A stretch of 64,000 nucleotides of DNA. It comes from Ramlibacter humi (GTDB lineage: Bacteria; Pseudomonadota; Gammaproteobacteria; Burkholderiales; Burkholderiaceae_C). The position numbers and the translations under genes are program-made. This document shows positions 1 to 10,937 of the stretch, one piece after another. The first letter of the stretch is position 1. Each line of letters begins with the position of its first letter. The notes under the pieces were generated by a model, which saw nothing but the letters and a program-made list of their open reading frames with translations, did not search any database and was not told where the DNA came from. The DNA lies in NCBI RefSeq assembly GCF_004681975.1, contig NZ_SMLK01000001.1, positions 1,116,001-1,180,000 of the forward strand. The letters run 5' to 3'.

Positions 1-662
<662 letters not shown>

Positions 663-698
663 GGTGTCTCCTGTCGTCCGTCGTTCGTGAAAGGGGGG

Positions 699-3095
699 TC
701 AGACGCCCTGCGCCAGGTTCGCCTGCTCCAGCGGCGAGAGGCTGGCCGCCTGCACGGCCATGGCGCGCTCGCGCTCCAGGTTGCGCTCCAGCTGCGACTT
801 GCCCGAGAGGTACTGCACCGGCCAGCGCACGTCGTGGTAGCCCAGCTTCGCGCCTTCCAGCAGCGTCCACGCCGGGTTGGCCAGGTGCGGCCGCGCGATG
901 GCGCACAGGTCGGCGCGGCCCGCCGCGATGATGCTGTTGACGTGGTCGGCTTCGAAGATGGCGCCCACCGCCATCGTCGCGATGCCCGCTTCGTTGCGCA
1001 CGCGGTCGGCGAAAGGCGTCTGGTACATGCGGCCGTACACCGGGCGCTGCTTCTTGCTCACCTGGCCCGAGGAGCAATCCACCAGGTCGCAGCCCGCGGC
1101 CTTGAAAGCCCTGGCGATCTCCACCGCGTCGTCGGGCGTGATGCCGCCCTCCACCCAGTCGTGCGCCGAGATGCGCACCGACATCGGCAGGTGCTGCGGC
1201 CACGCGGCACGCATGGCGCGGAACACTTCCAGCGGGTAACGCAGGCGGTTGTCCAGCGAGCCGCCGTAGTCGTCGGTGCGCTGGTTGGTCAGCGGCGAAA
1301 TGAAGCTCGACAGCAGGTAGCCGTGCGCGCAGTGCAGCTCCAGCCAGTCGAAGCCGGCTTCGGCCGCGAAGCGCGTGCTGCGCACGAAGTCGTCGCGCAC
1401 GCGGTCCATGTCTTCGCGCGTCATCGCACGCGACCAGTCGCTGATGCCGTCCAGGTATTGCTGAGGCGAAGCCGAGATCAGCGGCCAGTTGCCGGCTTCC
1501 AGGGGCTGGTCCTCGCCTTCCCACGGCACTCGGGTCGAACCCTTAGGTCCGGCGTGGCCCAGCTGCATCGCGATCTTCGCGTCGGTGTTGGAGTGGACGA
1601 AATCGACGATGCGCCTGAAGCCATCGCGCTGCGCTTCGTTCCACAAGCCCGGGCAGCCCGGCGTGATGCGCGCGTCCGGCGAAGGACAGGTCATTTCCAC
1701 CACGACCATGCCCGCGCCGCCCATCGCGCGCGAGCCCAGGTGCACCAGGTGGTAGTCGGCCGGCTGGCCGTCCGCGCACGAGTACTGCGCCATCGGCGAC
1801 ACCACCACGCGGTTCTTCAGCGCGATGGAGCGCAGCTTGAACGGCGTGAACATCGGCGGCACCGGCTGCTGCGCGGGCTTGCGCTGCAGGCCGGCCGCTT
1901 CGGCGATCCAGTCTTCGTACTGCTCCACGTAGCGCCTGTCGCGCAGCCGCAGGTTCTCGTGGCTGATGCGCTGGCTGCGCGTGAGCAGCGAGTAGGCGAA
2001 CTGCTCGGGCGGCAGGTTCACGTAGCGGTCCACGTTCTCGAACCACTCGGTGGAATTGCGCGCGGCGTTCTGGATCTTCAGCACCTCGACGCTGCGCGCG
2101 GCTTCGTAGTCGGCCAGGGCCTGCCGCAACCGGCCGTCCTGAGCCGGAACCCGATCGCCCTGAGCTTGTCGAAGGGTCGACCGGCCGATGCAGCGCGCCA
2201 GCTCGATCGAATCCTCCAGCGCCAGCTTGGTGCCCGAGCCGATGGAGAAATGCGCCGTGTGCGCGGCGTCGCCCATCAGCACGACCGGCTGGCGGCCGTT
2301 GTGGTGCACCCAGGTGCCGCAGACCACGCGCGGAAAGCGGATCCACTGCGCCGAGCCGCGCAGGTGCGACGCGTTGGACATCAGCGGGTGGCCGTCCAGG
2401 TACTTGGCGAAGAGACGCTCGCAATAGGCGATGGACTCTTCCTTCTCCATCCGGTCCAGTCCGGCCTTCAGCCACACCTCTTCCGGCGTCTCGACGATGA
2501 AGGTGCTGGTGTCGCCGTCGAACTGATAGGCGTGCGCCTGGAACCAGCCGTGCTCGGTCTCCTCGAACGCGAAGGTGAACGCCTCGAACTTCTTGTGCGT
2601 GCCCAGCCAGACGAAGCGGCACAGGCGCAGGTCGATGTCGGGCCGATAGAACGCTTCGTACTTCTTGCGGATGCGGCTGTTCAGGCCGTCGCTGGCGACG
2701 ATGAGGTCGGCGTCGGGGTACTGCTCGTCGCCCTGCACGTCGGTTTCGAAAACCAGCTTGACGCCCAGTTCCTCGCAGCGTTCCTGCAGGATGTTCAGCA
2801 GGCGCTTGCGGCCGATGCCGCAGAAGCCGTGGCCGCCCGAGCGGATGCGGTGGCCGCGGATGTTGACCTCGATGTCGTCCCAGTGGTTGAACGCGCCGAG
2901 GATCTTCCCCGCCGTTTCCGGGTCGGCCACCTGCAGGTTGCCCAGCGTCTGGTCGGAGAACACCACGCCCCAGCCGAAGGTGTCGTAGGGCTTGTTGCGC
3001 TCGACCACCGTGATGTCGTGCCGTGGGTCCTGCTTCTTCATCAGGAGCGCGAAGTACAGGCCGGCCGGGCCGCCGCCGATGCAGACGATCTTCAT
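699..3095 (-). CDS. Bifunctional salicylyl-CoA 5-hydroxylase / oxidoreductase
   Basis: A 798-residue fusion. The N-terminal half is an FAD aromatic hydroxylase with dinucleotide motif GGGPAG (residues 7-12) and the second FAD motif GDAAH (275-279). The C-terminal half, from about residue 413, is an old-yellow-enzyme domain ([20 protein letters not shown]; then [20 protein letters not shown]). This architecture is that of 2-aminobenzoyl-CoA monooxygenase/reductase and of proteins annotated salicylyl-CoA 5-hydroxylase. These hydroxylate a CoA-activated ortho-substituted benzoate, and the OYE half can reduce the ring. Residues 306-320 ([15 protein letters not shown]) look like an in-frame insertion encoded by a dispersed repeat. 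A MarR-like palindrome lies 31 bp upstream. Product would be gentisyl-CoA, which links to the gentisate operon at 14007. Salicylyl versus anthraniloyl specificity is not decided. Confidence 0.85.
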   Translation of the reverse strand: MKIVCIGGGPAGLYFALLMKKQDPRHDITVVERNKPYDTFGWGVVFSDQTLGNLQVADPETAGKILGAFNHWDDIEVNIRGHRIRSGGHGFCGIGRKRLLNILQERCEELGVKLVFETDVQGDEQYPDADLIVASDGLNSRIRKKYEAFYRPDIDLRLCRFVWLGTHKKFEAFTFAFEETEHGWFQAHAYQFDGDTSTFIVETPEEVWLKAGLDRMEKEESIAYCERLFAKYLDGHPLMSNASHLRGSAQWIRFPRVVCGTWVHHNGRQPVVLMGDAAHTAHFSIGSGTKLALEDSIELARCIGRSTLRQAQGDRVPAQDGRLRQALADYEAARSVEVLKIQNAARNSTEWFENVDRYVNLPPEQFAYSLLTRSQRISHENLRLRDRRYVEQYEDWIAEAAGLQRKPAQQPVPPMFTPFKLRSIALKNRVVVSPMAQYSCADGQPADYHLVHLGSRAMGGAGMVVVEMTCPSPDARITPGCPGLWNEAQRDGFRRIVDFVHSNTDAKIAMQLGHAGPKGSTRVPWEGEDQPLEAGNWPLISASPQQYLDGISDWSRAMTREDMDRVRDDFVRSTRFAAEAGFDWLELHCAHGYLLSSFISPLTNQRTDDYGGSLDNRLRYPLEVFRAMRAAWPQHLPMSVRISAHDWVEGGITPDDAVEIARAFKAAGCDLVDCSSGQVSKKQRPVYGRMYQTPFADRVRNEAGIATMAVGAIFEADHVNSIIAAGRADLCAIARPHLANPAWTLLEGAKLGYHDVRWPVQYLSGKSQLERNLERERAMAVQAASLSPLEQANLAQGV
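2137..2182. repeat. Dispersed short repeat inserted in frame in a coding region
   Basis: The core CCCTGAGCTTGTCGAAGGG (2158-2176) belongs to a widespread short repeat of Comamonadaceae and some other proteobacteria, normally intergenic. Here it sits inside the hydroxylase gene, keeps the frame, and encodes about 15 residues in the linker between FAD motif and helix. No second copy of this core was seen in the window. Confidence 0.7.
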
Positions 3096-3125
3096 GCAGG
3101 ACCCTTCCCAAAAGCTACAAACCTA

Positions 3126-3147
3126 GATATTTCAAGTTTAAAGTATC
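3126..3147. promoter_or_regulatory. MarR-type operator upstream of the salicylyl-CoA hydroxylase operon
   Basis: An AT-rich imperfect palindrome in GC-rich surroundings: left half GATATTTCAAG, right half (reverse-complemented) GATACTTTAAA, 8 of 11 positions matching. It ends 31 bp before the hydroxylase start. AT-rich inverted repeats of this size are typical of MarR-family regulators of aromatic catabolism. The cognate regulator is not adjacent; a MarR gene at 13506 is one candidate. Confidence 0.5.
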
Positions 3148-3184
3148 TGGCCGCGGCAAGCCAGTGGGACCGGCGGTTTCCGGA

Positions 3185-4186
3185 TCAGGCGGCCAGGACC
3201 GCCGAACCTTGGGCGCGCGCCATCACTTCGCGCGGATCCAGCACCTTCAGCCGGTGGTCGCTCCACACCTGCCGCCAGCGCCGCGCGCCCGGCAGGCCGT
3301 TGCGAAGGCCGAGCATGTGGCGGGCGATGGATCCCCACGGCGTGCCGCGCGCTTCGCGCTCGCGCACCATGTACTCGACCATCTTCGCTTCCACTTCCTC
3401 GCGTGTCAGGCTGGACGGCTGCCCGCCGTAGAACGACTCGTCCCACGACGCCAGCCACCAGGGGTTGTGGTACGCCTCGCGGCCCAGCATCGCGCCGTCC
3501 AGGTGCCGCAGTTCGTTCTCGACCTGCCCGGTGGTGGTCAGGCCGCCGTTGATGACGAACAGCAGGTCCGGGAAGTCCTGCTTCAGCTGGCGCACCCGCT
3601 CGTAGCGCAGCGGGGGCACCTCGCGGTTTTCCTTCGGCGACAGGCCCTTCAGCCAGGCGTTGCGCGCGTGGACGATGAAGACCCGGCAGCCCGCTTGCGC
3701 CACCGTGCCGACGAAGTCGCGCACGAAGCCGTAGCTCTCGTCCTGGTCGATGCCGATGCGGTGCTTCACCGTCACCGGTACATCGACCACGTCGGCCATC
3801 GCCTTCACGCAGTCGGCCACCAGCTTCGGCTCGGCCATCAGGCAGGCGCCGAACGAGCCGCGCTGCACCCGCTCGCTGGGGCAGCCGCAGTTGAGGTTGA
3901 TCTCGTCGTAACCCCAGCGCACGCCCAGCTTCGCGCAATGCGCCAGCTCATCGGGTTCGCTGCCGCCGAGCTGCAGCGCCACCGGATGCTCGGAAGCGTC
4001 GAAATCGAGGTGGCGCGGCACGTCGCCGTGCACCAGCGCGCCGGTGGTCACCATCTCGGTGTAGAGCAGCGCATGCCGGCTCAGCAGACGGTGGAAATAG
4101 CGGCAGTGGCGGTCGGTCCAGTCCATCATCGGCGCGACCGACAGGCGCCAGCGGCTGGGCTCGGGGAATTCTTTCACGGGCGCCAC
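3185..4186 (-). CDS. dusA: tRNA-dihydrouridine(20/20a) synthase DusA
   Basis: A 333-residue flavoprotein that reduces uridine 20/20a in the tRNA D-loop. The DusA-subfamily N-terminus [16 protein letters not shown] begins at residue 16, and the catalytic cysteine lies in [19 protein letters not shown] (Cys102). The FMN-binding TIM-barrel segments ([18 protein letters not shown]) follow. Length and motifs match DusA rather than DusB or DusC. It is transcribed toward the hydroxylase gene but separated from it by that gene's operator, so it is probably a separate transcript. The start ATG gives a family-typical N-terminus. Confidence 0.95.
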   Translation of the reverse strand: MAPVKEFPEPSRWRLSVAPMMDWTDRHCRYFHRLLSRHALLYTEMVTTGALVHGDVPRHLDFDASEHPVALQLGGSEPDELAHCAKLGVRWGYDEINLNCGCPSERVQRGSFGACLMAEPKLVADCVKAMADVVDVPVTVKHRIGIDQDESYGFVRDFVGTVAQAGCRVFIVHARNAWLKGLSPKENREVPPLRYERVRQLKQDFPDLLFVINGGLTTTGQVENELRHLDGAMLGREAYHNPWWLASWDESFYGGQPSSLTREEVEAKMVEYMVREREARGTPWGSIARHMLGLRNGLPGARRWRQVWSDHRLKVLDPREVMARAQGSAVLAA

Positions 4187-4301
4187 TGTAGCCGGGCCGG
4201 GCTTCGGAGCGCTCCTACAGGGTCAAGCCTCGCGGGCCGACATGCGCCCGCCACACGCCGCGCTGCAATGGTTCCGTTGCACGAAAGACGCGGAGGCATC
4301 C

Positions 4302-4706
4302 ATGAAGGATTTCGAGCTGAGCCGGGACATGCTGAACATGCGCGGGCAGTTCTACCCCACCGGCCACATCGTGGCCATGTTCCCCGGCGAGGCCGCGGCG
4401 CGCGCCGCGGCCAGGGCGCTGGTGGACGGCGGCGTCGAGGACGGCGACATCAGCCTGATCACGCCGGAAGCGATGATGCGCGACATCGTGCGGACGGTCG
4501 GCACCGCCGACGTGCCGCTGCCCTCGGCCGGCACCGAATCGGACACGGTGCGCCGGTTCTCCGAACTGGCCGCGCAGGGCCACTGGGCCCTGCTGATCCA
4601 CGCGCCCGACAGCGCCGACAGCGACCGCGTGATGGCGGCGCTGAAGGACCACCGGCCTTCGCACGCGCAGAGGTACCGCATGCTGGTGATCGAGGACCTG
4701 GCCTGA
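4302..4706 (+). CDS. Conserved small soluble protein, stress-protein-like
   Basis: A 134-residue protein starting at the ATG at 4302, with CGGAGG 5 nt upstream of it deciding the start; an upstream in-frame start lacks a site. No signal peptide or membrane span. The first 60 residues ([34 protein letters not shown]) resemble the small alpha/beta fold of YflT/17M-type general stress proteins, a resemblance by eye only. The gene is divergent from dusA and ends 3 bp from the convergent cytochrome c peroxidase gene. No specific function can be assigned. Confidence 0.75.
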   Translation: MKDFELSRDMLNMRGQFYPTGHIVAMFPGEAAARAAARALVDGGVEDGDISLITPEAMMRDIVRTVGTADVPLPSAGTESDTVRRFSELAAQGHWALLIHAPDSADSDRVMAALKDHRPSHAQRYRMLVIEDLA

Positions 4707-4709
4707 CGC

Positions 4710-5897
4710 TCAGGGCGAGGCGGACGCCTGGTCCGCCCGGAACGGGCTGGTGTACCGAGAGTCCTGCGACAGCACCGGATCGCTGAGCGTCTTGAGGAAG
4801 GCCACCAGCGCCGCCTTGTCTTCGTCCGGGAGATTGGGCCGCAGCGGCGTGCCATCCGTGTCGCGCAGGCGGTTGTCCAGCGCGGGGCCGTCCTTCACAC
4901 CGGTGCTGTAGTGCTCCACCACCTCCTCCAGCGACGAGAAGCGCCCGTCGTGCATGAAGGCGCCGGAGCGCGCGACGTTCTTCAGTGACGGCGACTTGAA
5001 GCGGCGCGTCTCGCCGGCGTCCAGGCCGTTGCTGCCGCCCGCCAGCGCGAACGTCGGCGGCTTGTGGCAGGCCGCGCAGTTCTGGCCGCCGTCGGCGCGC
5101 CCCGCCATGAAGAGCTGCCGGCCGCGGTTCTCCTGGTCGGTGAAGCCGGACAGCGGCAGGTTGATGCCCTGGTCGGGCAGCGAGGCATCGAAGACTTGCG
5201 CGAACGCGGTGTCCCATCGGCTGTTGGCGGAGACGATGGATCGCAGGAACTGCGCCAGCGCCGACTGCATGCGCGCCTCCGTGATCTCGGGATCGCCGAA
5301 AGCGCGGCTGAACAGCTCGGGGTAGTACGGCAGGCCCTGCATGCGCTGCACCAGCGCCGGGATGCCGCCGTGCGTGGCATCGAAGCCCATCTCGACAGGA
5401 TGAGCGATGGGCATGGTGCTTTGGGCTTCCAGCGAAGCCGCGCGGCGGTCCCAGAACATCGAGCCGGCCTGGAAGAACCGCAGGTTCGCCAGCCGCATCG
5501 CGTGCGCGGTGGTCGGGCCGCCATCGAAGCCGCTGGAGAAGCGCGGCGCATCGGCGAAGTCGCCCTTGACGTCATGGCACGAGGCGCAGGACACGCGGCC
5601 ATTGAAGCTGAGCTGCTTGTCGTGGAACAGGACGCGGCCCAGCGTCGAGGCCACCGCGGAAGGCTGCGTGCCGGCCGGCGTGTTGTCGCTGGCCTGCGTG
5701 CCCGCGTAGTGCGCGGGCAGCTGCGCCGTGAAGTCCGGCAGCGCCTGCATGTCCACGTTGATGAACTGCTGAGCCTGGGGCGACAGAGGTGCGGACGGCG
5801 GCGTGCCGCCTCCTCCGCCCCCACCGCCGCCGCAAGCCCCCAGGAGCACCGCTGCCGCACAGGCCGCCACGCGCAGCCCGCCTTCGATCTTCTTCAT
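4710..5897 (-). CDS. Di-haem cytochrome c peroxidase family lipoprotein
   Basis: A 395-residue exported protein of the bacterial CcpA/MauG type, which uses two covalently bound haems to reduce hydrogen peroxide or carry out related redox chemistry. Two CxxCH sites are visible: CASCH (Cys104-His108) and CAACH (Cys274-His278). The ATG at 5897 follows GGAGG by 6 nt and yields a signal peptide with lipobox LLGAC (Cys22). Nine glycines follow the acylated cysteine as a flexible tether. It is therefore probably a lipoprotein anchored on the periplasmic face of a membrane. The upstream in-frame extension to 5981 lacks a ribosome site. An orphan response regulator lies immediately upstream on the same strand. 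Confidence 0.9.
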   Translation of the reverse strand: MKKIEGGLRVAACAAAVLLGACGGGGGGGGGTPPSAPLSPQAQQFINVDMQALPDFTAQLPAHYAGTQASDNTPAGTQPSAVASTLGRVLFHDKQLSFNGRVSCASCHDVKGDFADAPRFSSGFDGGPTTAHAMRLANLRFFQAGSMFWDRRAASLEAQSTMPIAHPVEMGFDATHGGIPALVQRMQGLPYYPELFSRAFGDPEITEARMQSALAQFLRSIVSANSRWDTAFAQVFDASLPDQGINLPLSGFTDQENRGRQLFMAGRADGGQNCAACHKPPTFALAGGSNGLDAGETRRFKSPSLKNVARSGAFMHDGRFSSLEEVVEHYSTGVKDGPALDNRLRDTDGTPLRPNLPDEDKAALVAFLKTLSDPVLSQDSRYTSPFRADQASASP

Positions 5898-5994
5898 GTT
5901 CTGCCTCCACGAAAGTACGTGGGGCGATTCTTCGCAGCGACTGTGGAGCGAATATGCAGGGACGGCGCAGGCGCCGTCCACGCTGCGGCCGGGC

Positions 5995-6684
5995 TCAGCG
6001 GGGGCGGCCCTCGCCTTCGAACCGGTAGCCCATGCCGTACACGGACGCGATGGGCGCCGCGCCGGGCCGCACTTCGGCCAGCTTGCGGCGCAGGTTCTTC
6101 ACGTGGCTGTCCACCGTGCGGATGCGCGTCTCGCGCGGCCCCACCGCCTCGCCTTCGGCCAGGTCCTCGCGCGTGAACACCTGCCCGGGCCGCGACAGCA
6201 GCTTGCGCAGCACGAAGTACTCGCGCGGCGTCAGCGGCAGCCAGCGGTCGTCCCAGCCGATGCGGCGGCCGGGGTCGTCCACGCGAAAACCACCTTCCAC
6301 CGGCGGTGCCGCCAGGCGGCCCTCGGCGCGCCGCAGCAGCGCCTTGATGCGCGCCGACAGCTCGCGCGGGCTGAACGGCTTGCAGACGTAGTCGTCGGCG
6401 CCGGCTTCCAGGCCCAGCGTGCGGTCGAACTCGTCGGCCCGCGCGCTGGCCATGATGATGGGCACGTCGGAGAAGCGCCGCAGCTGGCGGCACACCTCCA
6501 GGCCGTCCACGCCCGGCAGCGTGGCATCCAGCAGCACCAGCGCCGGCGGCGCGCGCCGCACCTCCGGCTCGACCTGCAGGCCGTTCATGAGGATGTCGGT
6601 GCCGTAGCCCTGCTCGCGCAGGTGCGTGGACAACAGCGCGCCCAGGCGCGCGTCGTCTTCGACGATCAAGATTCTTCTTTGCAT
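5995..6684 (-). CDS. OmpR/PhoB-family response regulator (orphan)
   Basis: A 229-residue two-domain regulator. The receiver domain begins MQRRILIVEDDARLG with acidic pocket ED, phospho-acceptor Asp in LVLLDATLPG, Ser/Thr position IMASA and Lys in VCKPFS. The C-terminal winged helix carries LTPREYFVLRKLLSRPGQVF, DSHVKNLRRKL and VYGMGYRFE. The start is the ATG at 6684. No histidine kinase gene adjoins it; the gene lies between phaB (upstream, behind a hairpin) and the cytochrome c peroxidase gene (downstream, 97 bp). The partner kinase and target genes are unknown, although the peroxidase gene is an obvious candidate target. Confidence 0.93.
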   Translation of the reverse strand: MQRRILIVEDDARLGALLSTHLREQGYGTDILMNGLQVEPEVRRAPPALVLLDATLPGVDGLEVCRQLRRFSDVPIIMASARADEFDRTLGLEAGADDYVCKPFSPRELSARIKALLRRAEGRLAAPPVEGGFRVDDPGRRIGWDDRWLPLTPREYFVLRKLLSRPGQVFTREDLAEGEAVGPRETRIRTVDSHVKNLRRKLAEVRPGAAPIASVYGMGYRFEGEGRPR

Positions 6685-6753
6685 TCTTGTTGGCGGCGGC
6701 CCTGCGCTCTGGCGGCGCATGAGCCTGGATCGAACGAGCCCGACAAGATGCAC

Positions 6754-6778
6754 GAAGCCCGCCGGTTTGGCGGGCTTC
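6754..6778 (-). terminator. Hairpin at the 3' end of phaCAB
   Basis: A perfect 10-bp stem, GAAGCCCGCC paired with GGCGGGCTTC, around a 5-nt loop, about 50 bp after the phaB stop on the minus strand. It lacks a clear U-run on either side, so it may work as a weak or factor-assisted terminator, or as an mRNA 3' stabiliser. Confidence 0.6.
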
Positions 6779-6827
6779 GAGGGGTGAGAGTAGTGAGCTT
6801 TTGCAGCTCGGCAGGAACCCTGCGGGC

Positions 6828-7565
6828 TCAGCCCATGTGCAGGCCGCCGTTCACCGAGAAATCGGCGCCGGTGGAGTAGCCGCTTTCCTCGCCCGCCAGC
6901 CACGCGATGATGGAAGCGATCTCGCTGGGCTCGCCCAGGCGCTTGACGGGGATGGTGCCCACGATCTTGTCCAGCACGTCCTGGCGGATGGCGCGAACCA
7001 TGTCGGTGCCGATGTAGCCCGGGCTCACGGTGTTGACCGTCACGCCCTTGTTGGCCAGCTCCTGGGCCAGCGCCATCGTGAAGCCGTGCATGCCGGCCTT
7101 GGCCGCCGAGTAGTTGGTCTGGCCGGCCTGGCCCTTCTCGCCGTTCACGGACGAGATGTTGATGATGCGGCCCCAGCCCTTTTCCACCATGTCGCCCACC
7201 ACCTGCTTGGTGACGTTGAACATGGAGTTGAGGTTGGTCTCGATCACCGCGTCCCAGTCCTCGCGCGTCATCTTCAGGAACATGCGGTCGCGCGTGATGC
7301 CGGCGTTGTTCACCAGCACGTCGACGGTGCCGTGCTCGGCCTTGGCCTTGCTGAACGCATCGACCGTGGAGTTCCAGTCGCCCACATTGCCGACGGAGGC
7401 GTGGAACGTGAAGCCCTTGGCCTTCTGCTCGTCCAGCCACTTGGCGTAGTCGCGCGTCGGGCCGCAGCCCGCGATGACCTTGAAGCCTTCCTTGTGCAGG
7501 CGCTGGCAGATGGCGGTGCCGATGCCGCCCATGCCGCCGGTGACGTATGCGACTTTCTGAGCCAT
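6828..7565 (-). CDS. phaB: Acetoacetyl-CoA reductase PhaB
   Basis: A 245-residue short-chain dehydrogenase that reduces acetoacetyl-CoA to (R)-3-hydroxybutyryl-CoA with NADPH, the second step of polyhydroxybutyrate synthesis. It shows the nucleotide motif TGGMGGIG (residues 9-16), NNAG, and the catalytic Ser/Tyr/Lys in NISSVNGEKGQAGQTNYSAAK. AAAGGAG upstream of the ATG at 7565 fixes the start. It is the last gene of the phaC-phaA-phaB operon, 51 bp after phaA, in the same order as in Cupriavidus necator. Confidence 0.97.
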   Translation of the reverse strand: MAQKVAYVTGGMGGIGTAICQRLHKEGFKVIAGCGPTRDYAKWLDEQKAKGFTFHASVGNVGDWNSTVDAFSKAKAEHGTVDVLVNNAGITRDRMFLKMTREDWDAVIETNLNSMFNVTKQVVGDMVEKGWGRIINISSVNGEKGQAGQTNYSAAKAGMHGFTMALAQELANKGVTVNTVSPGYIGTDMVRAIRQDVLDKIVGTIPVKRLGEPSEIASIIAWLAGEESGYSTGADFSVNGGLHMG

Positions 7566-7616
7566 GGTGGGTATCTCCTTTGTCTGTTGTGTCGTTGCCT
7601 GGACCACTCTAGGCCG

Positions 7617-8798
<1,182 letters not shown>

Positions 8799-8833
8799 GC
8801 TGGGGCTCCTGAAGTGTTGAGGATGAATGCGGG

Positions 8834-10549
8834 TCAGGCCTTGGCCTTGACGTAGCGCCCGGGCGCCGGTTCGATGGCCGTGAACGCCGTGCCCTTGCCG
8901 TAGCGCCTGGGCGCGGCCACCTGCTTGCCGGCATGCGGCTTGAGCCAGGCGGCCCAGTCGGTCCACCAGCTGCCGGGGTGCTCGGTCGCGCCCGCCAGCC
9001 ACTCCGGCTGGGTCTTGGGCAGCTTGTCGTTGGTCCAGTACGAGCGCTTCTTCTTCACGGGCGGGTTGATCACGCCGGCGATATGGCCGGACGCGCCCAT
9101 GACGAAGCGCTTCTTGCCCGGCAGCAGGTTGACGGTGGCGTAGGCGCCGCCGATGGGCACGATGTGGTCCTCGCGCGAGCCGTACACGTACACCGGCAGG
9201 TCCACCTTGCGCAGGTCCACCTTCTCGCCGCACACCACGGCCTTGCCGGGCTTGGCCAGGTTGTTCTCGAAGTAGGTGTTGCGCAGGTACCAGGCGTACA
9301 TGGGGCCCGGCAGGTTGGTGGAATCGCTGTTCCAGTACAGCAGGTCGAAGGGCGGCGGCGTCTCGCCCTTCAGGTAGTTGCCCACGACGTAGTTCCACAC
9401 CAGGTCGTTGGGGCGCAGGAAGCTGAAGGTGGACGCCAGTTCCTGCCCCTTGAGCAGGCCGCCCTTGCCCATCTGCATCTCGCGGAACTTGACGAAGTTC
9501 TCGTCGATGAACAGGTCCAGCACGCCGGTCTCGCTGAAGTCCAGCAGCGTGGTGAGGAAGGTGGCGCAAGCCAGCGGCTTTTCGCCGCGCGCGGCCAGCA
9601 CCGCCAGCGCGGTGCCCAGGATGGTGCCGCCGACGCAGAAGCCCAGCGCGTTGATCTGCTTGGCACCGGTGATCTCGCGCGTGGCCTCGATCGCCTGCAG
9701 CGCGCCTTCCTCGACGTAGTCGTCCCAGGTCTTGTCTTCCAGCGACGCGTCGGGGTTGCGCCAGCTGACGACGAAGGTGCGGTGGCCCTGGTCCACCAGG
9801 TACTTCACCAGCGAGTTCTCCGGCTGCAGGTCCAGGATGTAGAACTTGTTGATGCAGGGCGGCACGACGAGGAAGGGACGCTCGTACACCTTGGCCGTCG
9901 TGGGCTTGTATTCGATCAGCTGGAACAGCTCGTTCTCGAACACCACCGCGCCTTCGGTGGTGGCCACGTTGCGGCCGACTTCGAATTGGCTTTCGTCGGT
10001 CATAGAGACGTGGCCCTGCTGGATGTCGGCCAGCAGGTTCTGCATGCCCCTGGCGATGCTTTCGCCGCGCGTTTCCAGCGCCTTCTTCTGCGCTTCGGCG
10101 TTCAGCGCGAGGAAGTTGCTGGGCGCCGTGGCGGCCATCCACTGCTCCACCGCGAAGCGCAGGCGCGCCTTGGTCTTGGCATCGGTGTCGGCCGCTTCCA
10201 CCAGGCCCAGCAGCGTGCGGCCATTGAGCAGGTAAGCGGCGGCGCTGAACGCGGCGACGGGATTGGTGCCCCAGGCTTCGGAAGCGAAGCGCTTGTCGCC
10301 CGCGGCGGCACCGGCGATGCCGTGGTTCCACAGCTCGGCGGCTTCCTTGAGGTAAGCCTGCTGCACGGCCGCCAGCTTGTCGGGCGCGAACGTGATGGCG
10401 GCCAGCGGGTTGGACGGCAACTGGTGCAGGCCTTCGAAACCGGCCAGCGGCTTGCCGCCAGCGAACGCCTGCATCGCTTTCTGCCAGCCGTCGCTCAGGT
10501 TCTGCTGGAACTGATGGGCCGCGGCGGACCAATCCGCTTCAGAATGCAT
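8834..10549 (-). CDS. phaC: Class I poly(3-hydroxyalkanoate) synthase PhaC
   Basis: A 571-residue class I synthase that polymerises (R)-3-hydroxybutyryl-CoA on the granule surface. The lipase-like box is GFCVGG with nucleophile Cys305; the other catalytic residues are Asp461 (SREDHIVP) and His489 ([13 protein letters not shown]). The N-terminal region (about 1-190) is the usual less conserved granule-targeting domain. The gene opens the phaCAB operon. A perfect 17-bp TGC-rich palindrome 67 bp upstream of the start could bind a PhaR-type repressor. No phasin or phaR gene lies in the window. Confidence 0.97.
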   Translation of the reverse strand: MHSEADWSAAAHQFQQNLSDGWQKAMQAFAGGKPLAGFEGLHQLPSNPLAAITFAPDKLAAVQQAYLKEAAELWNHGIAGAAAGDKRFASEAWGTNPVAAFSAAAYLLNGRTLLGLVEAADTDAKTKARLRFAVEQWMAATAPSNFLALNAEAQKKALETRGESIARGMQNLLADIQQGHVSMTDESQFEVGRNVATTEGAVVFENELFQLIEYKPTTAKVYERPFLVVPPCINKFYILDLQPENSLVKYLVDQGHRTFVVSWRNPDASLEDKTWDDYVEEGALQAIEATREITGAKQINALGFCVGGTILGTALAVLAARGEKPLACATFLTTLLDFSETGVLDLFIDENFVKFREMQMGKGGLLKGQELASTFSFLRPNDLVWNYVVGNYLKGETPPPFDLLYWNSDSTNLPGPMYAWYLRNTYFENNLAKPGKAVVCGEKVDLRKVDLPVYVYGSREDHIVPIGGAYATVNLLPGKKRFVMGASGHIAGVINPPVKKKRSYWTNDKLPKTQPEWLAGATEHPGSWWTDWAAWLKPHAGKQVAAPRRYGKGTAFTAIEPAPGRYVKAKA

Positions 10550-10615
10550 GCTTGTCTCCTGTTGTTGTGGTCCCAGGCTGTATCCCTAGGGTTATCACCA
10601 AGTATTCCATGGATC

Positions 10616-10632
10616 ATGTTGCACTGCAACAT
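10616..10632. promoter_or_regulatory. Perfect palindrome, candidate PhaR-type operator
   Basis: ATGTTGCACTGCAACAT has two perfect 8-bp arms around a single C. It lies in the 97-bp divergent region between phaC (minus) and the small membrane protein gene (plus). On the minus strand TTGCAG overlaps a possible -35 with AATACT 17 bp downstream as -10. TGC-rich palindromes are the described type of PhaR site in PHB producers; assignment here is inference. Confidence 0.55.
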
Positions 10633-10646
10633 TTCCACTCGCACCC

Positions 10647-10937
10647 ATGTACCTGGTCGTCATTGCCTGGCTCTACGTCGCACTCATGATGGCGGTGGCG
10701 GAAGCCACCAACAGCAACGGCTCCGTGCTCGGTGCCATCTTCACTTTCCTGCTGTATGGCGCCGGCCCCGTGGCTTTGGTGGTGTACATCATGCGCACCC
10801 CCGCCCGCAAGCAGGCGATGCGCGAGCGCGCGGCCGCAGCTGAACAGCAGGCGCAAGCGGCCCGCGATTCAGGCGAGCCAGGCGGCGGCGGCGAAACGTC
10901 CGCTGACCCGGTCGCGCCGGTGCGAAAAGAACCTTGA
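10647..10937 (+). CDS. Small membrane protein of unknown function
   Basis: A 96-residue protein with two predicted membrane spans, YLVVIAWLYVALMMAVA (residues 2-18) and AIFTFLLYGAGPVALVVYIM (30-49). A basic stretch (RTPARKQAMRERAAA) and a Gly/Pro-rich tail follow. No clear ribosome site precedes the ATG. The last 69 bp overlap the 3' end of pgeF on the opposite strand, an unusually long convergent overlap, although the codon pattern and hydrophobic profile support a real gene. It is divergent from phaC and shares its upstream palindrome, so co-regulation with PHB synthesis is possible. The family was not recognised. Confidence 0.75.
   Translation: MYLVVIAWLYVALMMAVAEATNSNGSVLGAIFTFLLYGAGPVALVVYIMRTPARKQAMRERAAAAEQQAQAARDSGEPGGGGETSADPVAPVRKEP

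Noticed and set aside
5800-5835. Poly-glycine tract after the lipobox as a phase-variable microsatellite
   Set aside because: The glycine codons are mixed (GGC, GGT, GGG, GGA), so there is no uniform repeat unit for slippage.
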